From contig QMLA01000018.1 of the NCBI GenBank assembly GCA_003646585.1, forward strand, positions 1-9,596: a stretch of DNA of 9,596 bases, read 5' to 3'. The position numbers and the translations under genes were made by a program. Source of the stretch: Deltaproteobacteria bacterium. Lineage in GTDB: Bacteria; Desulfobacterota; B13-G15. The notes under the pieces are model-generated. The model saw nothing but the letters and a program-made list of their open reading frames with translations. It was not told the origin of the DNA and did no database searches. Shown here piece after piece: positions 1-7,216 of the stretch (position 1 is the first letter of the stretch; each line of letters opens with the position of its first letter).

Positions 1-133
1 CCTTGAGGGGCTGCGCAGGGAACTCAGGGTCAAGACGAACCTCAACTTCAAAATCGAGGTGTGCCCACGCGGTACCCTGCCGCGTTACGAAGTGAAGGCG
101 CGGCGTTTCAAAGATCTGAGGAAGAAGGGGTAA
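1..133 (+). CDS. phenylacetate-CoA ligase-like protein, C-terminal end (partial)
   Basis: Only the last 43 codons are inside the window, read in the frame beginning at base 2 and ending at TAA 131-133; the 5' part lies upstream. The tail contains GTLPRYEVKARRFKDLRKKG. This resembles the C-terminal AMP-binding subdomain of PaaK-type ligases, where a motif of the form G-x-L-P-R-x-E-x-K-A-x-R carries the conserved lysine of the adenylation half-reaction. PaaK enzymes activate aryl acids with ATP and CoA in the cytoplasm. Anaerobes often carry several paralogues of unknown substrate, so phenylacetate itself is not implied. The next gene starts 6 bases after the stop, suggesting cotranscription. 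Family assignment rests on a short segment. A related adenylate-forming ligase is possible. Confidence 0.6.
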   Translation, partial: LEGLRRELRVKTNLNFKIEVCPRGTLPRYEVKARRFKDLRKKG

Positions 134-139
134 GGGACG

Positions 140-319
140 ATGGATCACCTAAAGGCCATGGACGAAAGCATCAGGAATCTGAGACGGGAGGCCGAGAAAC
201 TGCTTAAACTGGCCGATCAGGAGGACCTTGAGGCCGTGAGGCGGAATGCAAAGCGGATCCTGGCCTCGGTGAGGATGCTCGAGCTGGAGGTATCGGATCC
301 GCTCGAAGTGCTCGACTGA
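140..319 (+). CDS. small helical protein of unknown function (59 aa)
   Basis: This is an unrecognised short gene. ATG 140 is preceded by the ribosome-binding sequence AAGGG at 132-136, which overlaps the upstream stop codon, so it is probably translationally coupled to the ligase gene. The protein is hydrophilic, with many Arg, Lys and Glu residues and regularly spaced Leu, for example LRREAEKLLKLADQEDL near residues 14-30. That pattern fits one or two amphipathic helices or a short coiled coil. It has no cysteine, no signal peptide and no membrane segment. Codon use (AGG, CTG, GAG) matches the neighbouring genes, which supports real coding. It might be a small partner of the upstream ligase, but nothing in the sequence proves this. 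Confidence 0.6.
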   Translation: MDHLKAMDESIRNLRREAEKLLKLADQEDLEAVRRNAKRILASVRMLELEVSDPLEVLD

Positions 320-381
320 AAAATCCCTCCCCGGGTCTCGCCCAGGTTGATGTCCCCCTGAACAGGCCATAAATTGGTGGT

Positions 382-1698
382 GTGGAGCGGGTTATTGTCA
401 TCGGGGGTGGATTGGCGGGTTGTGAAGCTGCCTGGCAGCTGGCAAGGAGGGAGATTAGGGTGGTGCTCTATGAGATGAAACCAAGGCGTTTCTCCCCCGC
501 CCATCGATCCCCCAACCTGGCGGAACTCGTCTGCAGCAATTCCCTCAAGCCCATGGAACTCACCACGGCCCACGGGCTCCTGAAGGAGGAGATGAGGAGG
601 CTCGATTCGATCATCGTCCAGGAGGCCCTAAAAAGCCAGGTCCCGGCGGGCACAGCCCTGGCCGTGGACAGGGAGGAGTTCTCCCGTAGGGTAACCGAGC
701 GGCTCGAGTCCATACCCCATATAGAGATCATCCGCGAGGAGGTCACCCAGATACCCCCCGAAGGGTATGTCATCTTGGCCACAGGCCCCCTCACCTCAGA
801 AGGCCTCATGGAGGCCATAGCGAGGCTGACCAAGAGGGACTACCTCCATTTTTACGATGCCACAAGCCCCATAGTGACGGCGGATTCCATCGACTTTGAA
901 AAGGCCTTCCGCGGTTCCCGCTACGGCAAGGGGGGAGGTGATTACATCAACTGCCCCATGACGAAGGAGGAATATTACCGCTTTGTGGACGAGCTGCTCA
1001 GGGCAGAAAAGGTGCCCTTTCGGGACTTCGAAAAGGTTGTCCCCTATGAAGGATGTATGCCCATAGAGGATATGGCCCAGAGGGGACGCGATGCCCTGGC
1101 CTTTGGCCCCTTGAGGCCTGTGGGCCTCCTGGACCCGCGTACGGGCAGAAGACCCTATGCGGTGGTACAGCTTAGACCCGAGAACCGGGAGCGCACCCTT
1201 TACAACATGGTCGGCTTTCAGACCAAGCTCAAATACCCGGAACAGGACCGCGTCTTCAGGCTCATCCCGGGCCTGGAGAGGGCGGAATTTGTGAGATATG
1301 GCAGCGTCCACCTCAACGCCTTCATCGATGCCCCAAGGCTCCTGGACGAGTTCCTGAGGCTAAGGGGGGAGCCGAGGATACTTTTTGCCGGACAGATAAC
1401 GGGGGTGGAGGGATACGTGGAGTCGGCCGCCACAGGGCTTCTGGCGGGGATAAACGTATCGAGGATGACCAGGGGCTTGCCCCTCGTAGCGCCGCCACCC
1501 ACAACGGCCCTTGGGGCCTTAATAAGCCACATAACCAACCAATATACCCCCCAGTATCAGCCGATGGGGGTGAACTTCGGGTTGTTTCCGCCCCTTGAGG
1601 ATCCCCCGAAGAAGAAGGGGGAAAGGAGGGCCAAACTGGTAGAGAGGGCCTTAAGGGACCTTGAGAATTGGATCCGGGAGCTCGGAGAGGTACAATGA
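382..1698 (+). CDS. trmFO: methylenetetrahydrofolate--tRNA-(uracil-5-)-methyltransferase TrmFO
   Basis: TrmFO is a cytoplasmic FAD enzyme that methylates uridine 54 in the tRNA T-loop, using methylenetetrahydrofolate as carbon donor and reduced FAD as reductant. The 438-residue length is usual. The N-terminus has the dinucleotide-binding motif [13 protein letters not shown] (residues 6-18). Cys51 in LVCSNSLKP and Cys224 in [14 protein letters not shown] match the two functionally important cysteines of the Bacillus subtilis enzyme (Cys53, Cys226). The FAD-closing motif [18 protein letters not shown] lies at 341-358. GTG 382 is the first start codon after an in-frame TAA at 370; the only SD-like sequence is a very close GGTGG, so translation may be modest. 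The 62-base gap before it contains no clear terminator. Its end overlaps the next gene by four bases (ATGA). In thermophiles m5U54 can be further thiolated. Confidence 0.96.
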   Translation: MERVIVIGGGLAGCEAAWQLARREIRVVLYEMKPRRFSPAHRSPNLAELVCSNSLKPMELTTAHGLLKEEMRRLDSIIVQEALKSQVPAGTALAVDREEFSRRVTERLESIPHIEIIREEVTQIPPEGYVILATGPLTSEGLMEAIARLTKRDYLHFYDATSPIVTADSIDFEKAFRGSRYGKGGGDYINCPMTKEEYYRFVDELLRAEKVPFRDFEKVVPYEGCMPIEDMAQRGRDALAFGPLRPVGLLDPRTGRRPYAVVQLRPENRERTLYNMVGFQTKLKYPEQDRVFRLIPGLERAEFVRYGSVHLNAFIDAPRLLDEFLRLRGEPRILFAGQITGVEGYVESAATGLLAGINVSRMTRGLPLVAPPPTTALGALISHITNQYTPQYQPMGVNFGLFPPLEDPPKKKGERRAKLVERALRDLENWIRELGEVQ

Positions 1699-2597
1699 CT
1701 GGCATGTCCACTGCCTGGGCCATGAAAAACGGGGCGAAGGCCGCAGGGGACCTTCTGGGCCCCTTGGAGAAGATCGGGCTTGAGGCCCTGGAGCTCGACT
1801 TCAGGGTGACCGGGAGGATCCTCAAGGAGTTGATGCCCAAGCTCAAGGCCAAGAACCCCTGCGTTTTGAGCCTCCACAATTTCTGTCCCGTGCCCGACAT
1901 CCTCCCCCCCGAGAAGGCCTCAGGAGATGCCTTCAACCTCGCCTCCGATGATCCGGAGGAGCGAAGGGAGGCGGTGCGCTGGACCATAAGGACCCTTGAG
2001 GTGGCCTCTGAGCTTGAGGCGCAGGTGGTGGTCCTGCATCTGGGTTTCATCCCCCAGATGAAGCCGATCCCTCACGACCTCTACCGCAAGGGCGAGCTCA
2101 CAGAGGACGCCCTGGCGGATTTCCTCAAGGAACGAAGCAGGAAGGCCCAAAGATATCTTGATTGCCTCCTCAGGTCCCTTGAACCCGTCCTGAAGAGGGC
2201 AGAGGCCCTTGGGGTCAGGGTGGGGATCGAGAATCGCTACTACCTGCATGAATTCCCCCTGGCCGATGAGATCGGGTTGATCCTCGGGGAGTTCAGGGGG
2301 GCGCCCCTGGGGTACTGGCACGATACCGGCCATGCCCACGTGCTGGAGAGGCTCGGGGTGATCGGGCACAGGGAGCTGCTGGAGAGGTACCGGGCGGATC
2401 TACTCGGGGTCCACCTTCACGACGCAAGGGGGCTTGACGATCACAAGCCCCCGGGCAAGGGGGAGGTGGATTTTCAGATGGTCAGAGAACTTCTGCCCCA
2501 AAGGGCAATAAGGATCCTGGAGATACATCCTCCGGCAACCGAAGGGGAGATAAGGGAGGCCCTGGAGTTCCTGAGGGAGAAGGGCCTCCATCGGTAG
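1695..2597 (+). CDS. xylose isomerase-like TIM-barrel protein (sugar phosphate isomerase/epimerase superfamily)
   Basis: This 300-residue protein fits the xylose isomerase-like TIM-barrel superfamily, which includes AP endonuclease IV and many sugar epimerases. Likely metal-binding residues appear in the family order: His115 in VVVLHLGF, Glu179 in VGIENRYY, the cluster [10 protein letters not shown] (207-215), His240/His242 in [14 protein letters not shown], and Glu277 in ILEIHPP. No signal peptide or membrane segment is seen, so it is probably cytoplasmic. The start chosen is ATG 1695, in the ATGA overlap with the trmFO stop and preceded by GGAGAGG; an upstream in-frame TTG at 1668 lies inside trmFO and has no better support. 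ATG 1704 is another option. The substrate cannot be told: isomerase, epimerase, endonuclease-like or other metal hydrolase activity are all possible. Confidence 0.8.
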   Translation: MTGMSTAWAMKNGAKAAGDLLGPLEKIGLEALELDFRVTGRILKELMPKLKAKNPCVLSLHNFCPVPDILPPEKASGDAFNLASDDPEERREAVRWTIRTLEVASELEAQVVVLHLGFIPQMKPIPHDLYRKGELTEDALADFLKERSRKAQRYLDCLLRSLEPVLKRAEALGVRVGIENRYYLHEFPLADEIGLILGEFRGAPLGYWHDTGHAHVLERLGVIGHRELLERYRADLLGVHLHDARGLDDHKPPGKGEVDFQMVRELLPQRAIRILEIHPPATEGEIREALEFLREKGLHR

Positions 2598-3560
2598 TCA
2601 AAGCCAGGGCTTCCTTTCGAGGACCGGGGTCCGGGAGGCCATTTCCATTAGATCTTTTACGAAATTGGGCAAGACGAAGGAGGCCCTGTGGACCTCGGGG
2701 TTGTAATACTTGAGCCTTCCCGGCGGCTCCCACCACCCTTCCGGCAGCTCCTTCTTGAAGAACTTATCCGATGAGGAGGCAAGCCCAAGGGCCCAGTCCG
2801 AGCTCACATAAAAGGGGGCGGGAACCAGCACGGGGGCCACATGAGGGAAGACCCTCATCATGTTGTGGAACCCCTTGACGAAGACATCGGGGGTGAAGAA
2901 GGGGGAGGCCATCTGCTGGATCATAAGCCCGCAGTCCCCCAGGGTGCGCCTGCAACCCTCGAAGAACTCGGGACTTATCAGCAGTTCGGCCACCCCATAG
3001 GGGTCGGTGGAATCCACGATTATCACATCGTAACTGCCGGGAGGAACCTCCTTCACGTACTTGACCCCATCCCCTATGACCACCTCGACCCTGGGATCCT
3101 CCAGGCTCCCGGTCATTTCTGGGAAGTGCCTTCGACATACCTCAATGACCGTTTTGTCTATCTCCACAAGGGTTACCTTCTTCACCCTCTGATACTTCAG
3201 CACCTCCCTGACCACCCCTCCGTCTCCCCCTCCGATCACCAAAACCCGCTGGGCCTCGCGGTGGGCAGCAAGGGGCACGTGGGCCATCATCTCGTGATAG
3301 ACGAACTCCGAGTCCTCGGTGAACATCATGTAGTGGTCGATGAAGAGCATCTTCCCGTGTTCCTTGGTGCGGATGACGTCTATCTGCTGATAGGGGGAAC
3401 GGATGCTGGCCAGGTGCTCCTCGTAGACGAAGACGGCTCCATAACTGGAATCGTGCTCCTCATAGAAGACGTTTTCCTTCTCAAGGAGCTTGGGATCGAT
3501 CACGTCAAGGGAAATTACTCCAGCGGGGAAGGGGGTGTCAAGCATCCCAACCCACGCCAA
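2598..3560 (-). CDS. speE: spermidine synthase-family aminopropyltransferase
   Basis: The family transfers an aminopropyl group from decarboxylated S-adenosylmethionine to putrescine or another amine, in the cytoplasm. The nucleotide-binding loop VLVIGGGDGGVVREVLKY is at 106-123, the acidic VEID at 132-135, GDGVKYV at 163-169 and the catalytic-loop DSTDP at 183-187. SEFVYHEMMAHVPL (84-97) matches the family's N-terminal signature. Several pocket positions differ from the usual pattern: DSTDPYGVA in place of DSTDPxGPA, and FYVSSDW in place of YPSGxW, although the tryptophan is kept. About 25 extra residues precede the normal N-terminus. TTG 3560 has AAGGG seven bases upstream; ATG 3545 is the alternative start. 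Its TGA stop abuts the stop of the convergent TIM-barrel gene, and it is divergent from nuoA. The family is clear, but the acceptor amine is uncertain. Confidence 0.88.
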   Translation of the reverse strand: MAWVGMLDTPFPAGVISLDVIDPKLLEKENVFYEEHDSSYGAVFVYEEHLASIRSPYQQIDVIRTKEHGKMLFIDHYMMFTEDSEFVYHEMMAHVPLAAHREAQRVLVIGGGDGGVVREVLKYQRVKKVTLVEIDKTVIEVCRRHFPEMTGSLEDPRVEVVIGDGVKYVKEVPPGSYDVIIVDSTDPYGVAELLISPEFFEGCRRTLGDCGLMIQQMASPFFTPDVFVKGFHNMMRVFPHVAPVLVPAPFYVSSDWALGLASSSDKFFKKELPEGWWEPPGRLKYYNPEVHRASFVLPNFVKDLMEMASRTPVLERKPWL

Positions 3561-3570
3561 AGCTCGACCC

Positions 3571-3599
3571 TTGACAAAGGAGACCTTATTGGGTATGAA
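3571..3599 (+). promoter_or_regulatory. candidate sigma70-type promoter for the nuo operon
   Basis: A perfect -35 hexamer TTGACA (3571-3576) is followed by a 17-base spacer and the -10-like TATGAA (3594-3599, four of six consensus matches). Transcription would begin near 3605-3607, leaving a leader of about 30 bases before nuoA ATG 3637. It lies in the divergent speE-nuoA gap, just where an operon promoter is expected. The caveat is that AAGGAG at 3577-3582 and ATG 3595 fall inside the same stretch and could instead be a ribosome-binding site and start codon. Confidence 0.55.
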
Positions 3600-3603
3600 G
3601 CCA

Positions 3604-3619
3604 TGTGTCTTTTATCACA
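3604..3619. promoter_or_regulatory. candidate operator palindrome (Rex or CRP/FNR-family type)
   Basis: TGTGT-CTTTTA-TCACA matches nine of ten defined bases of the dyad TGTGA-N6-TCACA. With the following A it ends in TCACAA, the right half of the Rex operator (TTGTGA-N6-TCACAA); the left half ATGTGT is poorer. The dyad is centred about 5 bases after the predicted transcription start of nuo, a position typical for repressor binding. It also lies upstream of speE. Which protein binds it, if any, is inferred and not shown. Confidence 0.35.
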
Positions 3620-3636
3620 AAGGGCGGGTGAGGACC

Positions 3637-3993
3637 ATGTTAAATCAGTATATCGGTATAGTCTTTATGGGGGGTCTGGCTGTCCTTGTGGCAGGGGTGA
3701 TCCTCGTGTTCTCCCATCTTTTGGGGCCGAGGAGGGTTGATCCGGTCAAGGCCTCCCCTTATGAGTGTGGTGTCCTCACGATAGGCCCTACCCATGAGAC
3801 CATCCCGATCAAGTACTACATCGTGGCCATGCTCTTTTTGGTCTTTGACCTCGAGGTGGTCTATCTCTATCCCTGGGCGACGGTCTTTCGCGACCTTGGG
3901 GGATTTGCCTTTGTGGAGATGTTGGTCTTTGTCTTCATATTGTTGATGGGACTCATTTACGTTTGGAGGAAGGGGGCGCTGGAATGGGAATAG
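3637..3993 (+). CDS. nuoA: NADH-quinone oxidoreductase subunit A
   Basis: NuoA is a small membrane subunit of complex I located where the Q module meets the membrane arm. The protein has 118 residues with three predicted membrane helices (about 5-29, 60-82 and 88-110). The family signature appears as [11 protein letters not shown] (41-51), followed by [24 protein letters not shown] (58-81, given here as two adjoining motifs: [13 protein letters not shown] and [11 protein letters not shown]). The start ATG 3637 has GTGAGG at 3628-3633 and gives the N-terminus [10 protein letters not shown] expected for the family. An in-frame ATG 3595 with AAGGAG twelve bases upstream would add 14 residues. 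The gene opens the nuo operon behind a good promoter and a possible operator. Its last ten bases overlap nuoB. Confidence 0.95.
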   Translation: MLNQYIGIVFMGGLAVLVAGVILVFSHLLGPRRVDPVKASPYECGVLTIGPTHETIPIKYYIVAMLFLVFDLEVVYLYPWATVFRDLGGFAFVEMLVFVFILLMGLIYVWRKGALEWE

Positions 3994-4499
3994 AATCCAG
4001 GATCCCACCCGGTATCCTTCTCACCACCCTTGAGGGTATCGTGAACTGGGCCAGGAAGAACTCCATCTGGCCTGTGACCTTCGGCCTTGCCTGCTGTGCT
4101 CTGGAGATGATGGTCACAAGCTCTTCGGCCCTGGACATAGCGAGGTTTGGGGCAGAGGTCTTCAGACCCTCACCCAGGCAGGCCGATCTGATGATAGTGG
4201 CCGGGACCGTGACCAAGAAGATGGCCTACATGGTCCGCAGGATCTACGATCAGATGCCCGAGCCCAAGTGGGTGATCGCCTACGGGACCTGTGCCTCCTC
4301 CGGGGGAATCTTCAGGACCTACAATGTGGTTCAGGGGGTGGATCAGATAGTGCCGGTGGATGTGTATGTGCCAGGGTGTCCGCCGCGACCCGAGGCGTTG
4401 CTCGATGCCCTGATGAAGCTCCAGGAGAAGATATCCCGGGAGAGGTTCTCAAGCCGGCCCGATTACGTGAGGGCCTTAAGGCCGGAGGAGATCAGGTGA
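3984..4499 (+). CDS. nuoB: NADH-quinone oxidoreductase subunit B
   Basis: NuoB carries iron-sulfur cluster N2, the last electron carrier before quinone in complex I, in the cytoplasmic Q module. The 171-residue protein has the four expected ligand cysteines: adjacent Cys37-Cys38 in [11 protein letters not shown], Cys103 in YGTCASSGG, and Cys132 in [17 protein letters not shown]. The basic-aromatic N-terminus around WARKNSIWP also fits the family. ATG 3984 lies inside the end of nuoA and is preceded by the strong SD AGGAAGGGGG (3967-3976). A TTG at 3963 is in frame but would place the start before this SD. The stop TGA overlaps the nuoCD start as TGATG, indicating coupled translation. All key residues are present, so it should be functional. 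Confidence 0.97.
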   Translation: MGIESRIPPGILLTTLEGIVNWARKNSIWPVTFGLACCALEMMVTSSSALDIARFGAEVFRPSPRQADLMIVAGTVTKKMAYMVRRIYDQMPEPKWVIAYGTCASSGGIFRTYNVVQGVDQIVPVDVYVPGCPPRPEALLDALMKLQEKISRERFSSRPDYVRALRPEEIR

Positions 4500-6196
4500 T
4501 GTGGGACAGGGGGGCTTACGAGAAGCTCAAGGCTCACTTTCCCGAGGCCATCTTGGGGGTTGAGGAGTCCCGGGGGGAGGTCTCGGTAAGGGTCAAGGCC
4601 GAAGAGGTCTTGAAGGTGGCCAAGTTCCTCAGGGAGGATCCCGAGCTCTCCTATGACATGCTGGTCGATCTCTGCGGGGTGGATTACCCGGAGAGGGAGG
4701 AGAGGTTTGAGGTCGTTTACCTGCTTCACTCCATGAAGGACAACAGGCGCCTGAGGCTCAAGGCCCGGGTGCGCGAAGGGGAGAGCCTGCCGTCGGTTCA
4801 GGAGGTATGGAGGGCGGCCAACTGGCTTGAGCGCGAGGTCTACGACATGTTCGGGGTGCGCTTCGAGGGCCATCCCGACCTGCGGAGGATCCTCACCTGG
4901 CAGGGCTTTGAAGGCCATCCCTTAAGGAAGGATTATCCGGTGGAGGGGAAAGAGGAGGGGTTTGAGCTTCCCCCTGAACCCCCCGACCTTGAGCCCCCCG
5001 AATGGCTAAAGGAAGAGGGGGACGGGCGCTACATGATCGTCAACATGGGCCCTCAGCATCCCTCAACTCACGGGGTCCTGAGGGTGATCCTGAAGCTTGA
5101 GGGCGAGCAGATCGTGGATGCTGTCCCGGTGCTCGGGCACCTGCACCGGGGGGTAGAGAAGCTCGCCGAGACCATGAGCTATCTGAAGGCCCAGACCCTT
5201 ACCGACAGGTTGGATTACACGGCGGCCTTCTCCAACAACCTCGCTTACATGATGGCGGTGGAGAAGCTCTTCGGGATCGAGCCCCCCAAGAGGGCGCAGT
5301 ATATAAGGGTGATGCTCGCCGAGTTCTCCAGGCTCACCTCCCATCTGCTCTGGCTTGCGACCCATGCCCTGGACATCGGGGCCATGACGGTCTTCTTCTA
5401 CTGCTTCAGGGAGAGGGAGACGATCCTGGATATCTTGGAGGCTATAAGTGGGGCGAGGCTCACCCCGAGCTTTTTGAGGATCGGAGGGGTGGCCAAGGAC
5501 TTGCCCGATGGGATCGAGGAGAGGATAGAGAAATTCCTGGACGAATTTCCCTCGAGGATCGCCGAATATGAGGCCCTCCTGAGCAAGAACCCCATATGGC
5601 TTAAGCGCACAAAGGGCATTGGGGTCCTTCAGCCTGATGATGCCATAAATTGTGGTGTGACCGGTCCGGTCTTGAGGGGTTCGGGGGTCAGGTGGGATGT
5701 GAGGAAGGCTTTGCCTTACTCGAGCTATGAGGAGTTCGAGTTCGAGGTGCCCATCGGCGAGAGGGGAGACACCTATGACCGGTATCTGGTGAGGCTCGAG
5801 GAGATGAGGCAGTCGGCCAGGATCATCCGCCAGGCCTTAAGGAAGATAAAGGACACCCCTCCGGGGGACATAGTCATCAAGGACCCCTACCTTTCGCCGC
5901 CTCCAAAGGACCAAGTGCAGAAAGAGCCCCATGCCCTGCTTAGGCATTTTAAGTACTTCTCGGAGGGTCCCGCTCCCCTACCCGGGGAGGCCTATATGAG
6001 CGTTGAGGGGCCGAAAGGGGAACTCGGCTGGTACCTTGTGAGCGATGGCACCCCAAAGCCCTACCGGTTCCGGGTGCGGCCGCCGTGCTTTGTGAACCTT
6101 CAGGCCCTGCCCCTCATGGTCAAGGGGCATCTTGTGGCCGATGTTGTGGCCGTAATCGGCAGCATCGACATAGTCCTCGGTGAGATAGACCGTTAA
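4499..6196 (+). CDS. nuoCD: NADH-quinone oxidoreductase fused subunit C/D
   Basis: A single 565-codon frame joins the NuoC (30 kDa) and NuoD (49 kDa) subunits of the complex I Q module. The NuoC part spans about residues 1-150 and carries EREVYDMFGVRFEGHPDLRR (111-130) then FEGHPLRKDYP (137-147). A linker rich in Pro and Glu (about 150-176) leads into NuoD, which opens with NMGPQHPSTHGVLR (182-195). His191 and Tyr240 (in TDRLDY) correspond to the quinone-head residues His38 and Tyr87 of Thermus Nqo4. RERETILDILEAISG and IGERGDTYDRYLVR are further NuoD signatures, and the end IGSIDIVLGEIDR is canonical. Translation starts at ATG 4499 within TGATG; the preceding GGAGGAGATCAGG supplies the SD. 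An internal ATG at 5033 (residue 179) could in principle give separate NuoD. Confidence 0.96.
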   Translation: MWDRGAYEKLKAHFPEAILGVEESRGEVSVRVKAEEVLKVAKFLREDPELSYDMLVDLCGVDYPEREERFEVVYLLHSMKDNRRLRLKARVREGESLPSVQEVWRAANWLEREVYDMFGVRFEGHPDLRRILTWQGFEGHPLRKDYPVEGKEEGFELPPEPPDLEPPEWLKEEGDGRYMIVNMGPQHPSTHGVLRVILKLEGEQIVDAVPVLGHLHRGVEKLAETMSYLKAQTLTDRLDYTAAFSNNLAYMMAVEKLFGIEPPKRAQYIRVMLAEFSRLTSHLLWLATHALDIGAMTVFFYCFRERETILDILEAISGARLTPSFLRIGGVAKDLPDGIEERIEKFLDEFPSRIAEYEALLSKNPIWLKRTKGIGVLQPDDAINCGVTGPVLRGSGVRWDVRKALPYSSYEEFEFEVPIGERGDTYDRYLVRLEEMRQSARIIRQALRKIKDTPPGDIVIKDPYLSPPPKDQVQKEPHALLRHFKYFSEGPAPLPGEAYMSVEGPKGELGWYLVSDGTPKPYRFRVRPPCFVNLQALPLMVKGHLVADVVAVIGSIDIVLGEIDR

Positions 6197-6209
6197 GAGG
6201 GTGTAGGAG

Positions 6210-7205
6210 ATGGAGTTTGTCTACTTTCTGATCGAGACGGCCATAAAGGTGATCGTGGTCTTTGCGGTGGTCATGTTGGCGGTGGCCTATATGACCTGGG
6301 TGGAGAGGAAGGTCCTCGGGCACATCCAGGTGCGATATGGGCCAAACCGCGTTGGCCCTTACGGGCTCCTTCAGCCGATTGCCGATGGTATTAAGGCCTT
6401 CTTCAAGGAGGAGGTGATCCCGGAGAAGGCCGATAAGGTCGTTTACGTGATGGCACCGGCGATCCCCCTGGTTGCTTCCCTTTCGATCTTTTCGGTCATT
6501 CCCTTCGGTGAAACCGTCAGGATCCTGGGCAGGGAGGTGAAGCTCTGCATTGCCGATGTCGACATAGGGCTGCTTTTCGTCTTCGCCATGGCTTCGCTGG
6601 GCGAGTACGGGATAGTGCTCGGGGGTTGGTCCTCCTACAACAAGTACGGATTGATGGGGGCCCTGAGGGCTGCGGCCCAGATGGTCAGTTACGAGATCGC
6701 CCTGGGAATAACGGTCCTTGGGATCCTCATGCTTTCCGGGACCCTGAACCTCTCCGAGATCGTGAGGCAGCAGATAGAGGGGCATTGGTTTGTGCTCTAT
6801 CAACCCTTTGCCTTCATCCTGTTTTTGATATGCATGTTCGCCGAGATAAACAGGACGCCCTTTGATATGCCGGAGGCCGAATCCGAGCTTGCCTGTGGTT
6901 ACAACATCGAGTACTCCTCCATGAAGTTCGCCATGTTCTTCATGGCCGAGTATGCCCACCTGCTTGCGGCCTCTTCCCTTGTGACCGTGCTGTTTCTGGG
7001 AGGATGGGATGGTCCTTGGCTTCCGCCGGGTCTTTCGTGGGTGTGGTTCGTGGTAAAGGTGGGACTTTTGGCCTTCTTTGCCGTCTGGGTCAGGGGGACC
7101 TATCCGAGGCTGAGGTACGATCAGATCATGAAGCTCGGCTGGAAGATACTGATACCATTGGCCCTTGCCAACGTGCTGTTTACAGGGCTCTTTATGGTGG
7201 TTTAA
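6210..7205 (+). CDS. nuoH: NADH-quinone oxidoreductase subunit H
   Basis: NuoH is the membrane subunit that forms the quinone access chamber and links the Q module to the proton-pumping arm. The 331-residue protein has about eight hydrophobic helices. The signatures are TWVERKVLGHIQVRYGPNRV (29-48) with GPYGLLQPIADGIKAFFKE (49-67), and FAEINRTPFDMPEAESELACGYNIEYS (start 210; written in two parts, FAEINRTPFDMPEAE and SELACGYNIEYS). The acidic loop residues that couple quinone reduction to the membrane are thus retained. It starts at ATG 6210, 13 bases after nuoCD, with AAGAGG and GGAG upstream. In many operons nuoE, F and G stand between nuoD and nuoH. Here they are absent and no remnant could fit in the 13-base gap. 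Confidence 0.97.
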   Translation: MEFVYFLIETAIKVIVVFAVVMLAVAYMTWVERKVLGHIQVRYGPNRVGPYGLLQPIADGIKAFFKEEVIPEKADKVVYVMAPAIPLVASLSIFSVIPFGETVRILGREVKLCIADVDIGLLFVFAMASLGEYGIVLGGWSSYNKYGLMGALRAAAQMVSYEIALGITVLGILMLSGTLNLSEIVRQQIEGHWFVLYQPFAFILFLICMFAEINRTPFDMPEAESELACGYNIEYSSMKFAMFFMAEYAHLLAASSLVTVLFLGGWDGPWLPPGLSWVWFVVKVGLLAFFAVWVRGTYPRLRYDQIMKLGWKILIPLALANVLFTGLFMVV

Positions 7206-7216
7206 GGGGGTAGGGG

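Noticed and set aside
347..375. Possible promoter before trmFO (TTGATG-17-TAAATT)
   Set aside because: Each hexamer matches only four of six bases, and transcription would start at the GTG codon itself. Readthrough from the upstream genes is as likely.
2583..2640. Inverted repeat GGCCTCC/GGAGGCC across the convergent junction, with a small AAGC/GCTT hairpin inside
   Set aside because: Seven base pairs with a 44-base loop and no T-run is too weak for an intrinsic terminator. Both arms lie in coding sequence.
3592..3620. Possible promoter for speE on the - strand (TTGTGA-17-CATACC)
   Set aside because: The -10 hexamer matches only three of six bases and the -35 overlaps the proposed operator. 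The geometry fits but the signal is too weak to annotate.
2841..3740. Unbroken 299-codon frame on the + strand opposite speE and running into nuoA
   Set aside because: The translation is His/Gly/Asp-rich and resembles no protein family. It is antisense to conserved speE motifs and overlaps the true nuoA start in another frame.
3603..3740. Short frame starting at ATG 3603 as a possible leader peptide of nuo
   Set aside because: It has no ribosome-binding site, overlaps nuoA for most of its length and has no attenuator-like structure around it.
4268..4498. Upstream in-frame extension of nuoCD inside nuoB
   Set aside because: The extra 77 residues are read out of frame through conserved nuoB. 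ATG 4499 in the TGATG overlap gives the normal NuoC N-terminus.
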